Shown piece after piece: positions 1-11,746 of a stretch of DNA of 64,000 nucleotides. Below the pieces are notes generated by a model. It had not been told where the DNA came from, did no database searches, and saw only the letters and a list, made by a program, of their open reading frames with translations. Both the position numbers and the translations under genes were made by a program. The stretch comes from Rehmannia glutinosa. Its lineage: Eukaryota > Streptophyta > Magnoliopsida > Lamiales > Orobanchaceae. Position 1 is the stretch's first letter. Each line of letters starts with the position of its first letter. The DNA is taken from NCBI GenBank assembly GCA_016081115.2, contig CM071931.1, positions 18,390,317-18,454,316 on the forward strand. The letters run 5' to 3'.

Positions 1-405
1 CCTTAAATATTACGGTGGCCAAATTGAAATTGAAACTGCTAGCGCCCATTCTTCTTTGCGCCGCGATCTTTGAGAGCGTCTTGGGCGGCGGCTGTAGTGC
101 CCCTCTCTTGGCGCCGTAGCGCCCGGGCTGTGTTGTCTTGCGAGCACGGCGACGCGGCGCTCTACAGGTGGACAAAACAAGATATTTTATTCCTTTTTCT
201 TGGACTTTTGTGGGGGTATAAATAGAAGTCTTGGGGCATGAAATTAGGGATCTTGGACTCTTGTGCAGCCAACCAAACACCTAGAAGACACAACAGAAGG
301 CGTGGGAAAGAAGATTGATGGCATCTATCACCTAGAAATAGAGAAGATTCTCCTTTGCACTTTAGATCTTTATCTTGTTGCTAGCTTTTCTTCTATCTTT
401 TGAGA
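1..405 (+). repeat. Left arm of a large inverted repeat, LTR-like, with TATA box
   Basis: This arm matches, in reverse complement, 1106-1296 plus 2657-2872; the right arm is interrupted by the hAT element. The outer end is GC-rich (1-170). A TATA-like TATAAATAG sits near 217, followed by a leader-like stretch around TCTTGGGGCATGAAATTAGG. That is the layout of a retrotransposon LTR promoter followed by R/U5, so the arms may be two LTRs of one family in opposite orientation. No coding frame is visible. The arm may extend left of the window. Similarity was judged by eye. Confidence 0.6.
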
Positions 406-1105
406 TGTTTTGTTGTATTTCTATGGATATCTTCACTTTCATTATGAGCTACATTCTTAGATTCTAGAGGTTGATGTAATCTATATTGGAACTTATATTT
501 TGAGATTTTGGTTTATCAATCTAGACTCCTCAATTTATTTGTGCTATTTAGATTTTTGCTTCAAAATTACTTGATCAATAATTTAGATGATTGGGTGTAT
601 TTGATTTGACTCTTGAGAAAGGTAATTGAATACATGACCTTGAAATAACATAACTTAGGATTTCATAGAATTGAGAAATTTATGAATCCTTTGAGGTCAT
701 TTATTGAGATTCATGGTTCTTATTGAGATTTTAATTAGTGATTTTTATAGAGATATTGATTTCCTAATTGAAATCTACAATCATTTATCACTTGAAAAAG
801 GGAATGATTATTGTAGAAATTTTGGCTTCCAAATTGATAATTCGTGATTGATAAACCATGTTGATAACATAAGGGAAAATTAGATTCATCACACCTCTAG
901 AATTCACTTGACCAATTAGGTAGTACCATTCTTGCTTGTTTATTATCTTTTTAATTTTCATAATTATTTTAGTATAATAACTCCATCCACTATTGAATTT
1001 CTAAATAAAGTTAGACTATTATATTATAATACTTAGCAATAATTCGATATCATTCCTCGGCAATTGCAAAAACTTGTTAGAGATTTTCTTTACCGCAAGT
1101 GTATG
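406..1105. other. Loop between the inverted-repeat arms, non-coding
   Basis: AT-rich sequence with no convincing reading frame. Positions of about 705-840 recur in direct orientation at about 2919-3045, so part of this loop was duplicated beyond the right arm. The stretch near 1050-1100 (TTCCTCGGCAATTGC, ACCGCAAGTGTATGG) resembles untranslated leader sequence of plant gypsy elements, but this is only an impression. Confidence 0.4.
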
Positions 1106-1296
1106 GTGTCAACTTTTAAGATAGAAGAAAGCAACAAGATAAAGATCTAAAGAGTAAAGGAGAATCTTCTCTATTTCTAGGTGATAGATGCCTTCAAACT
1201 TCTATCCCAAGCCTTCTCTTGTGCCTTCTAGGTGTTTGGTTGGCTGCCCAAGAGTCCAAGATCCCTAATTTCATGCCCCAAGACTTCTATATATAC
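1106..1296 (-). repeat. Right arm of the inverted repeat, inner part
   Basis: Reverse complement of about 225-405. The match covers the leader-like segment and stops where the hAT element begins. It continues after the element at 2657. Confidence 0.6.
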
Positions 1297-2656
1297 TAGG
1301 GGTATGCACGGTCCCAGTTGATCCGAGGAGATTTAGAAATCTCGAGCGAGTCCCCGAGTTTGGAGATCCCAAAATTAAATCTCCAGAACCGAACCATAAA
1401 AAAAATCTCCATACCGAAAGTTCGGTACGGTTCGGGACGGAGATTTGGTTCTAATGAGATGGTACAGAATGGTTCGGGACGGTTAGGAGAAACGAAGATT
1501 CAAATATTTCACAAATAAAACACACAAAAAAGGTGAAAAGAAAAATCAGTGTAAAAATCATTAAGCAGTTATACTTTCAATCTTTTTTTAGTGCAATTTC
1601 AAAAATACATACTAAAACCATTGGTACTATACGAGCTTAACTTTTTGATATTTTATATTTCACTTATACATAAAATTTCTTTAATTCATATTTATGTGCT
1701 AAATTTTTAATATCGTAATTCAAAATCTTTTTTTCATGATATAGATCATACTACGTATTAGTTTAATATCAATTTAACTTTTAAATCGTTTTCATCTAAT
1801 TTATAGTTAAAAGTATTGATTTTTCTTTTTGGATTTTGACATAATATGTTTTAGATATTATGTCATTTGTATTAGTAGTAAAAGTGTAGAATCTCAATGA
1901 ATGACAAATTTAGTAACCTCTATTATACAATAATATTCTATAATCATGGTACATTGCCATGGGCTCTTGACTTAAGAAAAATATAATTGACTAATAACTT
2001 TGATAAACTAATGTGAAACAAAAATCTATAGTCTCAATGTCTTAATTTCTTGGTTAGACTATTAATCTAGTTTATGTGCAATGTACTAATCATTTAACTA
2101 ATTTTAATTCAATTAATTTTCTTGATTAGAGGATGAGTCTAGTTATGATCTTTAATAAGTAAAATTTTATCAAATTTAAATATTTTCTACAAATTAAATA
2201 TGATTTAATAATTTCATTTATTGGGTTCATTTAAATAAATTAATATGACGTAACTATTAGTAAATTAAATATATATTCGATTATTCATTTGATGTATTGA
2301 CAAAATATACTAATTTTTAATTTGATAATTTTTAGTATCATATAGTATTGAATTTCAAAGGAATGTTTAATTAATTCAACATCAAAATATAAAGAAGATA
2401 AAAATATTATATATGTATATATAAAATTTATTTTAAAATCGGTTCTAGTTTTGGATATTCGGTTTGGTATGGTTTGGTATGGTTCGGTATGGTTCAAGAT
2501 ATGGTTCTCGATGCGGATATTTGAAAAATCTCTGAGCAAGTACCGGAAAATTTTCGTGACGGTTCGGTTCTAGAAAAGTCAAAAAAGTCAACGGATATTT
2601 TCGGTTTGAATATTAGTTCGGGTTCGGTGATCTCCAAGTCCATGTGCACACCCCTA
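1297..2656. mobile_element. Non-autonomous hAT-type element with 8-bp target duplication
   Basis: The left end is TAGGGGTATGCAC and the right end is GTGCACACCCCTA, an inverted pair with one mismatch. Flanking 8-mers are ATATATAC (1289-1296) and ATTTATAC (2657-2664), differing at one base. The uninterrupted sequence of the opposite arm near 217-230 serves as the empty site. Terminal TAGGGGTG inverted repeats with 8-bp duplications are typical of hAT elements. Subterminal GGTTCGG/GGTATGG motifs recur (1427-1475, 2455-2500, 2555-2635). The inside is AT-rich and encodes no recognisable transposase, so the 1360-bp element would need an enzyme supplied from elsewhere. Confidence 0.8.
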
Positions 2657-2872
2657 ATTTATACCCCCAAAAAGTCGAAAAAGAAATAAAATTTCTTGTT
2701 TTGTCCGATGGCCTTGCGCGCTAAGGCATGTATGACTAGGCGCCTGCCGTCATAACATAACCTGGCATACTTTACACGCTTGCAGCCGCGAACACGCCCC
2801 CGTGACTATGACGCCAAGAATAGTGCGCCGCATCGCCGACTTCAATTTGGCCATTGTAATATTTTAGGCCTC
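2657..2872 (-). repeat. Right arm of the inverted repeat, outer part
   Basis: Reverse complement of about 1-225. It includes the TATA region and, less well conserved, the GC-rich outer end. It ends near AATTTGGCCATTGTAATATT, which mirrors the start of the window. Confidence 0.55.
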
Positions 2873-2918
2873 CACGCTGCAGCAGCTTGGGAGAGAGGCG
2901 ACTGCGGTGCCCCGTTTA

Positions 2919-3045
2919 TTCATGGTTCTTATTGAGATTTTAATTAGTGATTTTTATAGAGATATTGATTTCTAATTTAAATCTACAATCATTTATCACT
3001 TGAGAAGGGAATGATTATTGTAGAAGTCTTGGCTTATAAATTGGA
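2919..3045 (+). repeat. Direct copy of part of the inverted-repeat loop
   Basis: Near-identical to about 705-840: both share TTCATGGTTCTTATTGAG and GGGAATGATTATTGTAGAA. It marks a duplication junction just before the gypsy relic starts. Confidence 0.65.
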
Positions 3046-3049
3046 AGAG

Positions 3050-5142
3050 GACCCCTGTTATAGAATACATGAGATTCATTACGAATTTATAAGCGTCGAG
3101 AATGCCGGATTGACTATGAGTGGATTACTAGCAATATAGATTATGGATAGACTTTAGTGGCTTTCGAGTTGAATATTCATGATTTACGCCATGTTCAATT
3201 TTTTTAGAGTTAATGATAATACATTGATGTAGTTATGGTTTAGTATATCATTTGGAAAGACAATAATTCTTGTTCGGATGTCTAAAGTCATGAAACTAAA
3301 GGTTAATGGAAAGGATTTAGAATTGGATTTATATGTTATAGGAATGAGAGATTTTGATGTGATCTTAAGCATGTACTAACTTCATAAGAGTCAATAAAAT
3401 ACATAAAAAAATAATATTTCAATGCATGAGTTTATTTTTCTATGGAACAAAGGCTAGTACAGTACCCCGAATTATGTCAGGAAAGAAGGGAAAGTTTAAG
3501 GAAAGAAATTATGCGAGGTAATTGGATATTGATGTAAGTCACCAATATTTTGATTTGATAATGGTCAATGTGCTAATTATTCGAGACTATGAAATATATT
3601 TTTAGAAACTTTTATTTGGGAGTCCACTGGATAGACAAATAGAATCCATTATTCACTTTTACTTGGTGCAACATGAGTATCAAATTCACCCATAGGATGA
3701 CGTTGAAGGAATTAGAGTATGCAATTACAAGAATTATTGGTTAAAGGACTTATCCGGCTTAGAGTATCACCATGAGAGAGCCAATCATGTTTGTTAAAAT
3801 AAGATGGATATATGGTATATTGATATATGGAGAATTTATTGGATTACAAAACAAGTACTCGATTCTTAAGAATAAATGATTCATTTGATTACTTAAAGGA
3901 GCTAGTGTGTTATTTAGGATCGATTTGAGGTCCGATATCACCCACTGAATTTCAATAAGTTTAAATTATGGTTAGGCTATGTAATATATTTTGGTCGATT
4001 GTTACCATATGAGGAATATAAGTTGACCTGGTTAAAGTTGAAGTTATTAATCAATGGAGTATAGTTAAGAGTTCAACACCGGACTAGAGTGACAAGAAAA
4101 TGTGAAGTTTAGGTGGATGAAGAAATGTGCGGAGAATTTCTAAGAAGTTAAATAAGGAATGACCAGTTTACCGGTAGAATAAGAATACTTGGTGAGAGAG
4201 TTTGCTAAGTTGATAATCGATTGTAACACCTTTTTAGTGGATTGAAATCAATTCTTTGCAACAATTGTTGAACGACTTGTACTTAGAGATAAGATTTATG
4301 AGGCACAAGTGACATATGAGTTTTAGGAAAGATGCGAAACCATGATCTAATTGAAGACCTCAACGGATTTTTATAGTTGCTAATGGTGTATTAGCCTACA
4401 ATGGAATTTTGGTATCGTACTTAAGGAAGAAGCGTGATATTAGGTTAAGCACATTGTATATCATACACCGTTCACCTATGAGCTACAAAGATTTATCGAG
4501 ATATAGAAAATGTATTTTTGGTGGAGGAAATGATAAGAAATATCAGAACTTTATGGATGGATGCATGACACGCCAACAAGTTAAGATCAAACACCGAAGG
4601 TTTGTCAAAAATATTTGTTAAGACACATGATATCCTCAAATGAAAGTTGAAAGCATATAGATATTGACTTTGTTGTAAGTTAGTCCCGACCAATTAAGAA
4701 AAATCATGAGATGGAATATTTTTGACCGATTGACCAAATCTACACACTTTACTGATGACATATGGTTTAGAGTAATTCGTCCAATTGTACATAAGAGAAA
4801 TAAGCGAGACTATCGGGGGAGATACTAGTTAACTTTGAATGTTTGGAGAAACTTGCAACAATATATGGGAATAAGATTAAATTTTAGTGGGCTACAACAT
4901 CTATGACGGATGGACAAACGAAAGGACAATATAATCCTAAGAGACATGTATTTCGGATTTTCTAAGTAATTTGGAGGCATATTTACTTTTAGCGGGTTTT
5001 TCTTATAACAATAGTTGAGATGGCCAGGGCGATGCAACTTGGGAATGAAAGGATGAGATTCTAGCAAGATATTTAGGCGTTATTAGAGTTTGAATTAAGT
5101 TGACTAAATTTCGAGGGCCGAAATTTTTTAAGAAGGGGAGTT
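3050..5142 (+). pseudogene. Decayed Ty3/gypsy pol (protease, RT, integrase relics)
   Basis: Many stops and frameshifts, but domains of a Ty3/gypsy polyprotein are readable in order on the plus strand. Near 3300-3370 the protease C-terminal part reads VNGKDLELDLYVIGMRDFDV. At about 3610-3920 come the linker and the start of reverse transcriptase, ending in DYLKGASVLFRIDLRS. At 4559-4615 the integrase zinc-binding tail reads MTRQQVKIKHRR, at about 4722-4755 the core fragment reads DRLTKSTHF, and at about 4905-4930 there is a TDG-TKGQ relic. The motif order and the following TGTAACACC LTR fit the Tekay/Del-like chromovirus group. The 5' LTR and most of gag are missing, and no frame is long enough to be functional. 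Confidence 0.75.
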
Positions 5143-7600
5143 TGTAACACCGGAAAAAATGTATTTAATTAGTTAGATGACCAATTATTGAATTATTATT
5201 ATTATTATTGGATTTATTATCCAATTACTTGGCCCATGAGGAATCTTTAGTGTTTGGGAAACTAGCTAGGGTAATTATATTGGGACTCTTTTGTTATTAG
5301 GGTTTTATTATACCACATTAGAGGGGACCAAACCAAAAACATATTCCAGCTATTTCTCTGCGCCACCACAGCCCCATCGTCTACCATACAACCTTGACGA
5401 AGTTTCTCTTCAACGCCATGATCCCTCAATTGCATTCCCTATTTCATTCTCAACTCCTAAGGTAATTTTCTTATAAATTTCTAAATCCAATCTATGCTAT
5501 TCATAAATTTATGAAATTTTAATATGTTATTCATAATGACGTTCTTATTGTACTGTTAAAATTTCATACTAATCCGATGAGTACTTTTGTAGTTATTGAA
5601 TTTTCAAACTAAGATGCCAGAATTTATGTTATTCTCTATTTTCGTTTTAGAAATTCCAAAACCCTACTTATAAATATCAAAATTCGTGATATTTTAATAT
5701 GTTATGTTAACGTATGTTTATAATATGCAGTTAAAATTTTATATACTTTTGAGTTGTATTTTATTTTATATGAAATTCGCATTCAAGCTTTCCAAATATT
5801 GAATATACTCTGTTTCTGATTTATAAATTCTAGAAATCATGTATAAAAACCTTAAAATTCGTGAAATTTAATATGTTATGTACTATAATGTTTAATACCG
5901 TGTGATAAAATATCAGATTATTATAACTTATATTTATTTAAATATTAATTAGTTTCTAAGATATTACGATTTTAGCAATGACAAAAGTTTCAGTTTTAAA
6001 ATTCAAAACCTAAAGTTAACGAATTTAATGTATTATGATTTTTGAATATGTTATACTATGAATACGTGCATTAAATTTAGTTAAAATTTCAGATTCTATA
6101 GTGTTATATTTATTTAAATATGATTTTTCTTCCATAGGTATGCGGGATTTTGTCTTACAACAATTTTAGTTTCAAAATTTCAAAACTAATATCTAAACAT
6201 TTCGAATCTTCGTGAAATTTTTATATGATATCTATTTTTAATATATTATCTACTGTAAAAATATGGAATAATTACAGTAAACGATTTATGAGAAACTATT
6301 ATTCGATCCCAAGCGCACAAAGATTTAGTATTGTTCAAACCTATCAAGTTGAACCCTAAACCTTAGTAAAATACATGACTTCCAAGAATGTTATTTTAGT
6401 GCTTAGATATTGAGGTTAATACTTAAGTTTTGACTTCTAGGAACTAAGATGTATATATATCTATGTTAGGCGACGAGGGCGAGCGAGCTTTGAAGTTCAA
6501 TAGGGATATTGCATCAAATCATTCTACTATTTTTCAAGCAAAGTTTCGAGGTGGGGTTTGTTTTCTAAACTTTATTGTCCTTGTTAAATGCTTAGATTAT
6601 TTTGCATGAATGTGTAGTACGATTGCTTAGGCACTATGGAGCCGAGGGGACTCAAAGTGCAGGGTCGATGTATCCCTCGGTGGAACCCACTGCGGTGCAC
6701 CCATGTCTATGTCTACGGTTTTCAAAAGATCTATGCTATGTCCTATTGGATTGTATTTGCATGTCTATGTGAGATATCGTGTATTTAGCTTGGACAATTT
6801 ATACTCCATTTGGTACATGTCGCTCACCCCACATATATAATCAAATTTTTCGAGGTTAAGGAGTCGGCGATGGTTATTGGCGGTGGATAATGGGTGGCTA
6901 TGAAACTACGAAGAAATGTATTTTTATTTTTAAATGATGTTTCCAATTGAGTAAGAAAGTATTATACGAATTATAATTTTCCTATGCAACTTGTTAGAGT
7001 GATGTCTTTTTCTAAATGTTAAGTTTCAATTGAATAAGAAATTGTTAAACAAATTATTATTTTCAAAATATTTACCTACGATGCTTTGACTACATGTGTG
7101 ATAATTGATTTGTGTTGAGAACAAATGTTTGCGGTTTCTAGGAAATTTTGAATTGAGATAATAAATGATGAATTAATATGATTTTCTAAGTTTATTTATG
7201 TAAACAGACAAAAAGGGATATTTCTTTTATATAAATTAGCAAATGTACAAATTTCTTAGAAATAAATGAATATATGAATTTTTCTACATTTTATAATTTG
7301 CTTCCGGTGTTGCTATTGAATTTTAAATGAAATACATTTACAGGCCTATTTTCTCTTATAAATAAATGTATGTACGCGATTTTCTTTTTAAAGTCTTTCA
7401 CCCCAAATGGTCTGTTTGAATTATATGTAGATGTCAAATTTTATTCAAATTATTTTATGCGATTATTTCTCTTTGTAATTATTGTTCTTTTGAAAATTAA
7501 ATGGCTACCTATAAATTGTCTTTCTCATGTTTCTTATGAAAAAAATACGATAAAATGAATATTTGCACATATTTTATAGTTCAAAATTTTGGGCGCTACA
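5143..7600 (+). repeat. 3' LTR of the gypsy relic (about 2.46 kb)
   Basis: A polypurine tract, AAGAAGGGGAG, at 5130-5140 is followed at once by TGTAACACCGG, a classic plant gypsy LTR start. The unit ends in TTTTGGGCGCTACA at 7600, giving TG...CA ends. There is no second LTR in the window, so the target duplication cannot be tested. The body is AT-rich and non-coding. Confidence 0.7.
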
Positions 7601-7869
7601 AGTACCATTGTGAGAACTACGTGACTTGACTTTCGTGTCAAGTGGAGTTAAAAATCTTATTTTGAATTAACAACGAATATTATTTAAAAAGTAACGAAGA
7701 TAAATGATTTTTTGAAATTTTATCAACTTATATGAAAAAGTTATTCGAGTATAATAATTTGATTTCTCATTTTAAATGTGTGTGTACTTTTGACAATCAT
7801 ATATATAAATATATATATATATATTTTTGGAAAAAAAGGGACATTATCACATGTTTTATAATTTGAGTG

Positions 7870-7905
<36 letters not shown>

Positions 7906-8352
7906 TTATGTTTAATGTGCAATGCCACAATTAAGGTTGATGATCTCGAGTTTTAATGTGCTTTTGTTTTTCCACTATTTGCTCGAAGCAAATAAGTATA
8001 GCTTTGCACTAATCGATGATGCTTTTGTGTAGGTAGATACTATACGGGAAATTTTTTAAGTACCTACTATGGATAGTGGGTACTTTTTCTATCCACCAAC
8101 ACAACAAAACTCTTTTCTACCTAAATTGATGAAATTGCCCCTCCTTTAAGTTGGAGTTTTTTGAATTTTGTAACTGAAGTAAAGATTATACCCATTGAAA
8201 ACCGTATAACCCCCCATTGGAAACCGTATACAACCTCCACCCCATGTACATATACACACACTCCAAGACAAAAAATAGAAAAAGCAAGAAAAAAAAAAAA
8301 CAAAACAAACAAGAAGACATTTCGTGCAAAAGAAAGAAAGAAAGAAAAAGTC
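7601..8352. other. AT-rich intergenic sequence with TA microsatellites
   Basis: TA dinucleotide runs lie at about 7800-7826 and 7871-7903. No gene is visible until the purine-rich stretch at 8273-8350 that precedes the next reading frame. Confidence 0.6.
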
Positions 8353-8520
8353 ATGGCTTCCACCGAGAAGAGTCCCCTTTTATCGCGCCGGCTATTTGCC
8401 ATCATCGCTCTTTGGAACGGCAATGACGGACCATCCTCCTCTGCTCCCGAACATGTTAGGGTTTCTTTTCTCCTTTTAGAAGTTTCAAAATCTTTGGATA
8501 TAATGTTGGATTTTAGTTAA
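8353..8520 (+). CDS. Short unidentified reading frame, possible first exon
   Basis: An ATG at 8353 opens a 55-codon frame starting MASTEKSPLLSRRLFAIIAL and closing with TAG's TAA-type stop at 8518-8520. The leader is A-rich with a long A/G tract, as seen in some plant 5' UTRs. Codons up to about SSSAPEH have balanced composition. A GTTAGG at about 8455 could be a splice donor, and the residues after it look like translated intron, so this may be exon 1 of a lost or captured gene. The N-terminus has serines and arginines but few acids, so an organelle signal is conceivable. I do not recognise the protein, and it may be fortuitous. Confidence 0.25.
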   Translation: MASTEKSPLLSRRLFAIIALWNGNDGPSSSAPEHVRVSFLLLEVSKSLDIMLDFS

Positions 8521-9285
8521 GAAAATGATTGTCCATGACTATATATGTTAGTTCTTGGTGCATTTACTTGATAATGAGCATGAATGGTATTTTGTTGAAG
8601 TTTGGGTGTAAGAGTTTGTATTTTGGTTAGGAGTCGAAAATGGATTTGCTTTATCGGTTCATGTTAAGCGCGATATGATGAAGAAGGCGAACAACCACAA
8701 TTGGCACAATATTGGCGCGATATGGCCAATATCGTGTCAATACCATGTTTTTTGGGCACGATTGTGGTTTAAAATCAGCCACGTCATTAACCCGTATTGT
8801 GCCATTATGCACAAGATATAGATTGTGGCGTGGCATATATTTCAAATCTATATCTTGCACCTTGGCGAGGATATGACACGTGCCACTATGTACGATATAT
8901 GTTTATTACGTGCCACAAATATTAACACGATATAGTATTACATGCCACATATCGTGCCACATAACAAGCCGTATCGTGCCTTATCGTGCCCTAAATAGTC
9001 CATATCGTGCCACTTACTGTCTGTCTTGCTTAATTGTTGTCCTATGAGTTTATTACTACATTTCTTCTCTTTTTCACCAATTCCTCTTGTTAAATTGCTA
9101 TTAATTCTTGTTGTAGCTTTTTCCACAGTGGAAGAGACTGTCTTATCATCGAGAGAGGGCCCAAATTGTAGGATACGTTCGACCGAGTATAATTCAATAT
9201 ATCAAAGAACAGTTGTAAGATACCGGTTGTGGTGTATATGAGGAGTTTAGAGACTCAATTTTCGGATACTTTTTGGATTTCAGGT
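8521..9285. repeat. Region of scattered TATCGTGCC repeats
   Basis: Between about 8660 and 9015 the words CGATAT, ATCGTGCC and GTGCCAC(A/T)TA occur repeatedly in both orientations. Dense short repeats of one word are typical of subterminal transposase-binding regions, but no terminal inverted repeat or target duplication was found. The rest of the span has no gene I can support. Confidence 0.4.
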
Positions 9286-10200
9286 ACGACGGATTTAGCT
9301 GTAACGCTGCCCCCATGTATTGGTAGCAATGGAGTTGCGTATGTCGGATGCTCCAAAATTGGAGTGTTGGTTCCACGTCGGAGAGCAGAGTATTAGATTC
9401 TCCCAGCGTGAGTTTGCCATGGTCTCTGGATTGAGGTTTTCGGGTCACATTTTACCCTAACCGTGTTGTTGAGCCTCCAGAGATTGGTATTTATCTACGA
9501 TATTGGTCTCAGGGTGATCGTGTTACCGCTAAGGATCTACACGGTTTATTTACCGATGGCATCTTCCGTGAGTCACCAGTCGATTCCCTAAAGGTGGCGA
9601 AGGTATTATTTGCATTTTACATGCTTCTGTGTTTCGATGGCCGGCAGACCGCAGTGGAGCATTGGCTATGGTTTTTGATCGAGGACACTGCATAGTGGGA
9701 GACTTTCCTTAGGAGGAAGTACTCATTTCAGATTCTGATACATTATCTTTAGAATCTGAATAATGTTCTGCCGCCTGGTCAGACTACTGGGAGGCTACAG
9801 CGATATCGCCCACCTGGTTATCATTTTTATGGTCCCACGTATATCTTGCTGGTACGTATATTTATTTTCTTTATTGTACATGTAATTGATTTTTTTAAAT
9901 ATTTAAAAAATCTTATTTTGTCATTTATCAATGTTACGTGATTTGGGCATTCGAGGCGATACCTCGTCTAGGTGATGTTTGTGCGACTCGAGTATCAGGC
10001 AGGATGGTTCCGAGAAGACCATGGTTTACATGGTTGATTTTTTATTTGACCGGTATGCATTCTAACATTGTTTACTTTTTTTAAGTTTTAAATATATATA
10101 TATATATATATATTTATTTATTTTGGACGGGTTTAGTGTCTTATGAGATGTTGGATCCATGTGAGGAGGAGCTCCAGCGAGATATATAAGGAGCAAGTCG
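9286..10200 (+). pseudogene. DUF1985-type transposon-associated protein, broken
   Basis: Two plus-strand frames join into a recognisable protein. At about 9331-9463 the product reads MSDAPKLECWFHVGEQS and then RFSQREFAMVSGLRF. A frameshift at about 9464 moves to a frame reading PNRVVEPPEIGIYLRYW, DLHGLFTDGIFRESP and AKVLFAFYMLLCFDGRQTAV. Two TAG stops follow (after LIEDTA and after IHYL). A further block at about 9938-10050 reads WAFEAIPRLGDV and PRRPWFTWL. The 'F..REFA..SGL' pattern followed by 'AFEAIP.LG' matches my knowledge of the DUF1985 family, found mostly in plant Mutator-like elements that also carry Ulp1-type proteases. No protease part is visible here. Non-functional. Confidence 0.65.
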
Positions 10201-10436
10201 ATGAGGCTGTTATTTTGTTAGGTCTCCTCAGTTCATCCCGAAGGAGAACCAGCAGTTTTGAGGCGTAGTGCTGCGAAGAGGCGGTAGGGGCATGATTCGA
10301 CGACCCCGCGGTGTGGTAGGGGTAGAGTGTCGGAGGCGGAGTTGGGGCTGCTGCAGGGGAGAGGCAGGAAGCGGTCAGGGCCCCATTACTACTCCTACGA
10401 TTTAGAGGCCGAAGAGCGGCGTAAGACATACGACCC

Positions 10437-11746
10437 CGTTAGTTCAAGTGGCTACGATAATCTAGAGGGGGGTGAATAGATTATGCCGATTTTTAAATCA
10501 CCTCTTTTTCGAATCAACAAGTAAATGACAAGAATGTAAATGCGGAAATTAAACAACACTCGTTGATTTAAAAGAGGTTCAACCCCACCTAGGGCCTAAT
10601 CCTCTACCACCCCAAGTATCTCAGGATTGATTTCAAAAGAAAAAGATTTTATTAATTACCACAATTAATACAACACCTTGAGGATCACCACAATCCTCTT
10701 ACAACACCTTCAAGGAGATTACCACAATCTTCCTTCACCACCTTTGAAGAGTACCACACTCTTCAAACACCTATCACCTAGATCACCCAAGTGTATTCTT
10801 ACCACAAGAATACTCACAAGGATGTCTTGTGTTGAATGATGGACAAAATTCAAGATTACAACTCTATGAAACCAATACAAAGATTGAGTGCAAGTGTAAT
10901 CAAGAATCAAAAAAGCCTAGACCTCAAAGATGTGCAAGTGAAAGTGCTTGAGGCTATTACAACAAGAATGTAAAAATGAAAGCTTGAACAATTTGCAGAT
11001 TTCTTGTTGTGTGTTTTGCTTGTATGTGTTTGTATCTTGTGTCTTCAATTCATCCTCTCTATTTATAGGAAGCTTCACCAACATAGGCTCCCAACATAGG
11101 CTCCTCTATCTTCACTTTTGTCTACAAAAGAAGATCACAAGATGTAGAATATTGTACAAAAATCAAAAGTAAATCTTCTTTGTCAAAGAATTGAAGCGGT
11201 ATAATTTTCCTGTCACAAAATAACATAGGGCGGCCAGGTTGCCTGTTTAAGATTTGAACGTTTGAAAAAGATAGTGCGATCGGTACATGTCGTCGGGGTC
11301 GGCCAGGTCAGTACGAGGGAGTGCGGCCGTGTAGAGTGCGTAAGTCGACCTCACCATGACCGTCCCCTCATTTTTTTCAAGATCGCATGTTGCATTTCAT
11401 GTTTTCTTTTCTTGATGCAATTCGGCCCTCAATTTGAAATGTTGTCCGATTTTTCAAAAATAAACTTCAGAAATACTCAAAAAATTAGTAAAAACATTTT
11501 AAATCATTTGGGAGTATTTGGACAACATTTATAAACATAGTTTTGGTGTAAAAACCAATATAAACAAAATCATCAAAAATGTTGTCAATTTTAATCAAAT
11601 TAAAACTACTAAGAAATACTCCAAAAATTAGTAAAAACATTTTAAATCATTTAGGAGTATTTGGACAACATATAAAAACATTGTTTTGGTATAAAAACTC
11701 ATTTAAACAAAATCATCAAAATCTTGATAAAAATATTTATCTAACA
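10437..11746 (-). repeat. 3' LTR of the SIRE-type element
   Basis: In element orientation it starts TGTTAGATAAATA right after the polypurine tract and ends ...ACTTGAACTAACG, where the final CA is mutated. About 10440-10890 matches 17588-18022 with scattered small indels. A TATA-like stretch is seen near 11061 on the minus strand. Confidence 0.8.

Noticed and set aside
5291..5476. 61-codon frame inside the gypsy 3' LTR
   Set aside because: Lies in LTR sequence between intron-like AT stretches; no match to a known protein and no support beyond being open.
8161..8423. Alternative frames overlapping the 8353 frame on both strands
   Set aside because: They translate the A/G-rich leader into Lys/Phe runs and have no supported start.
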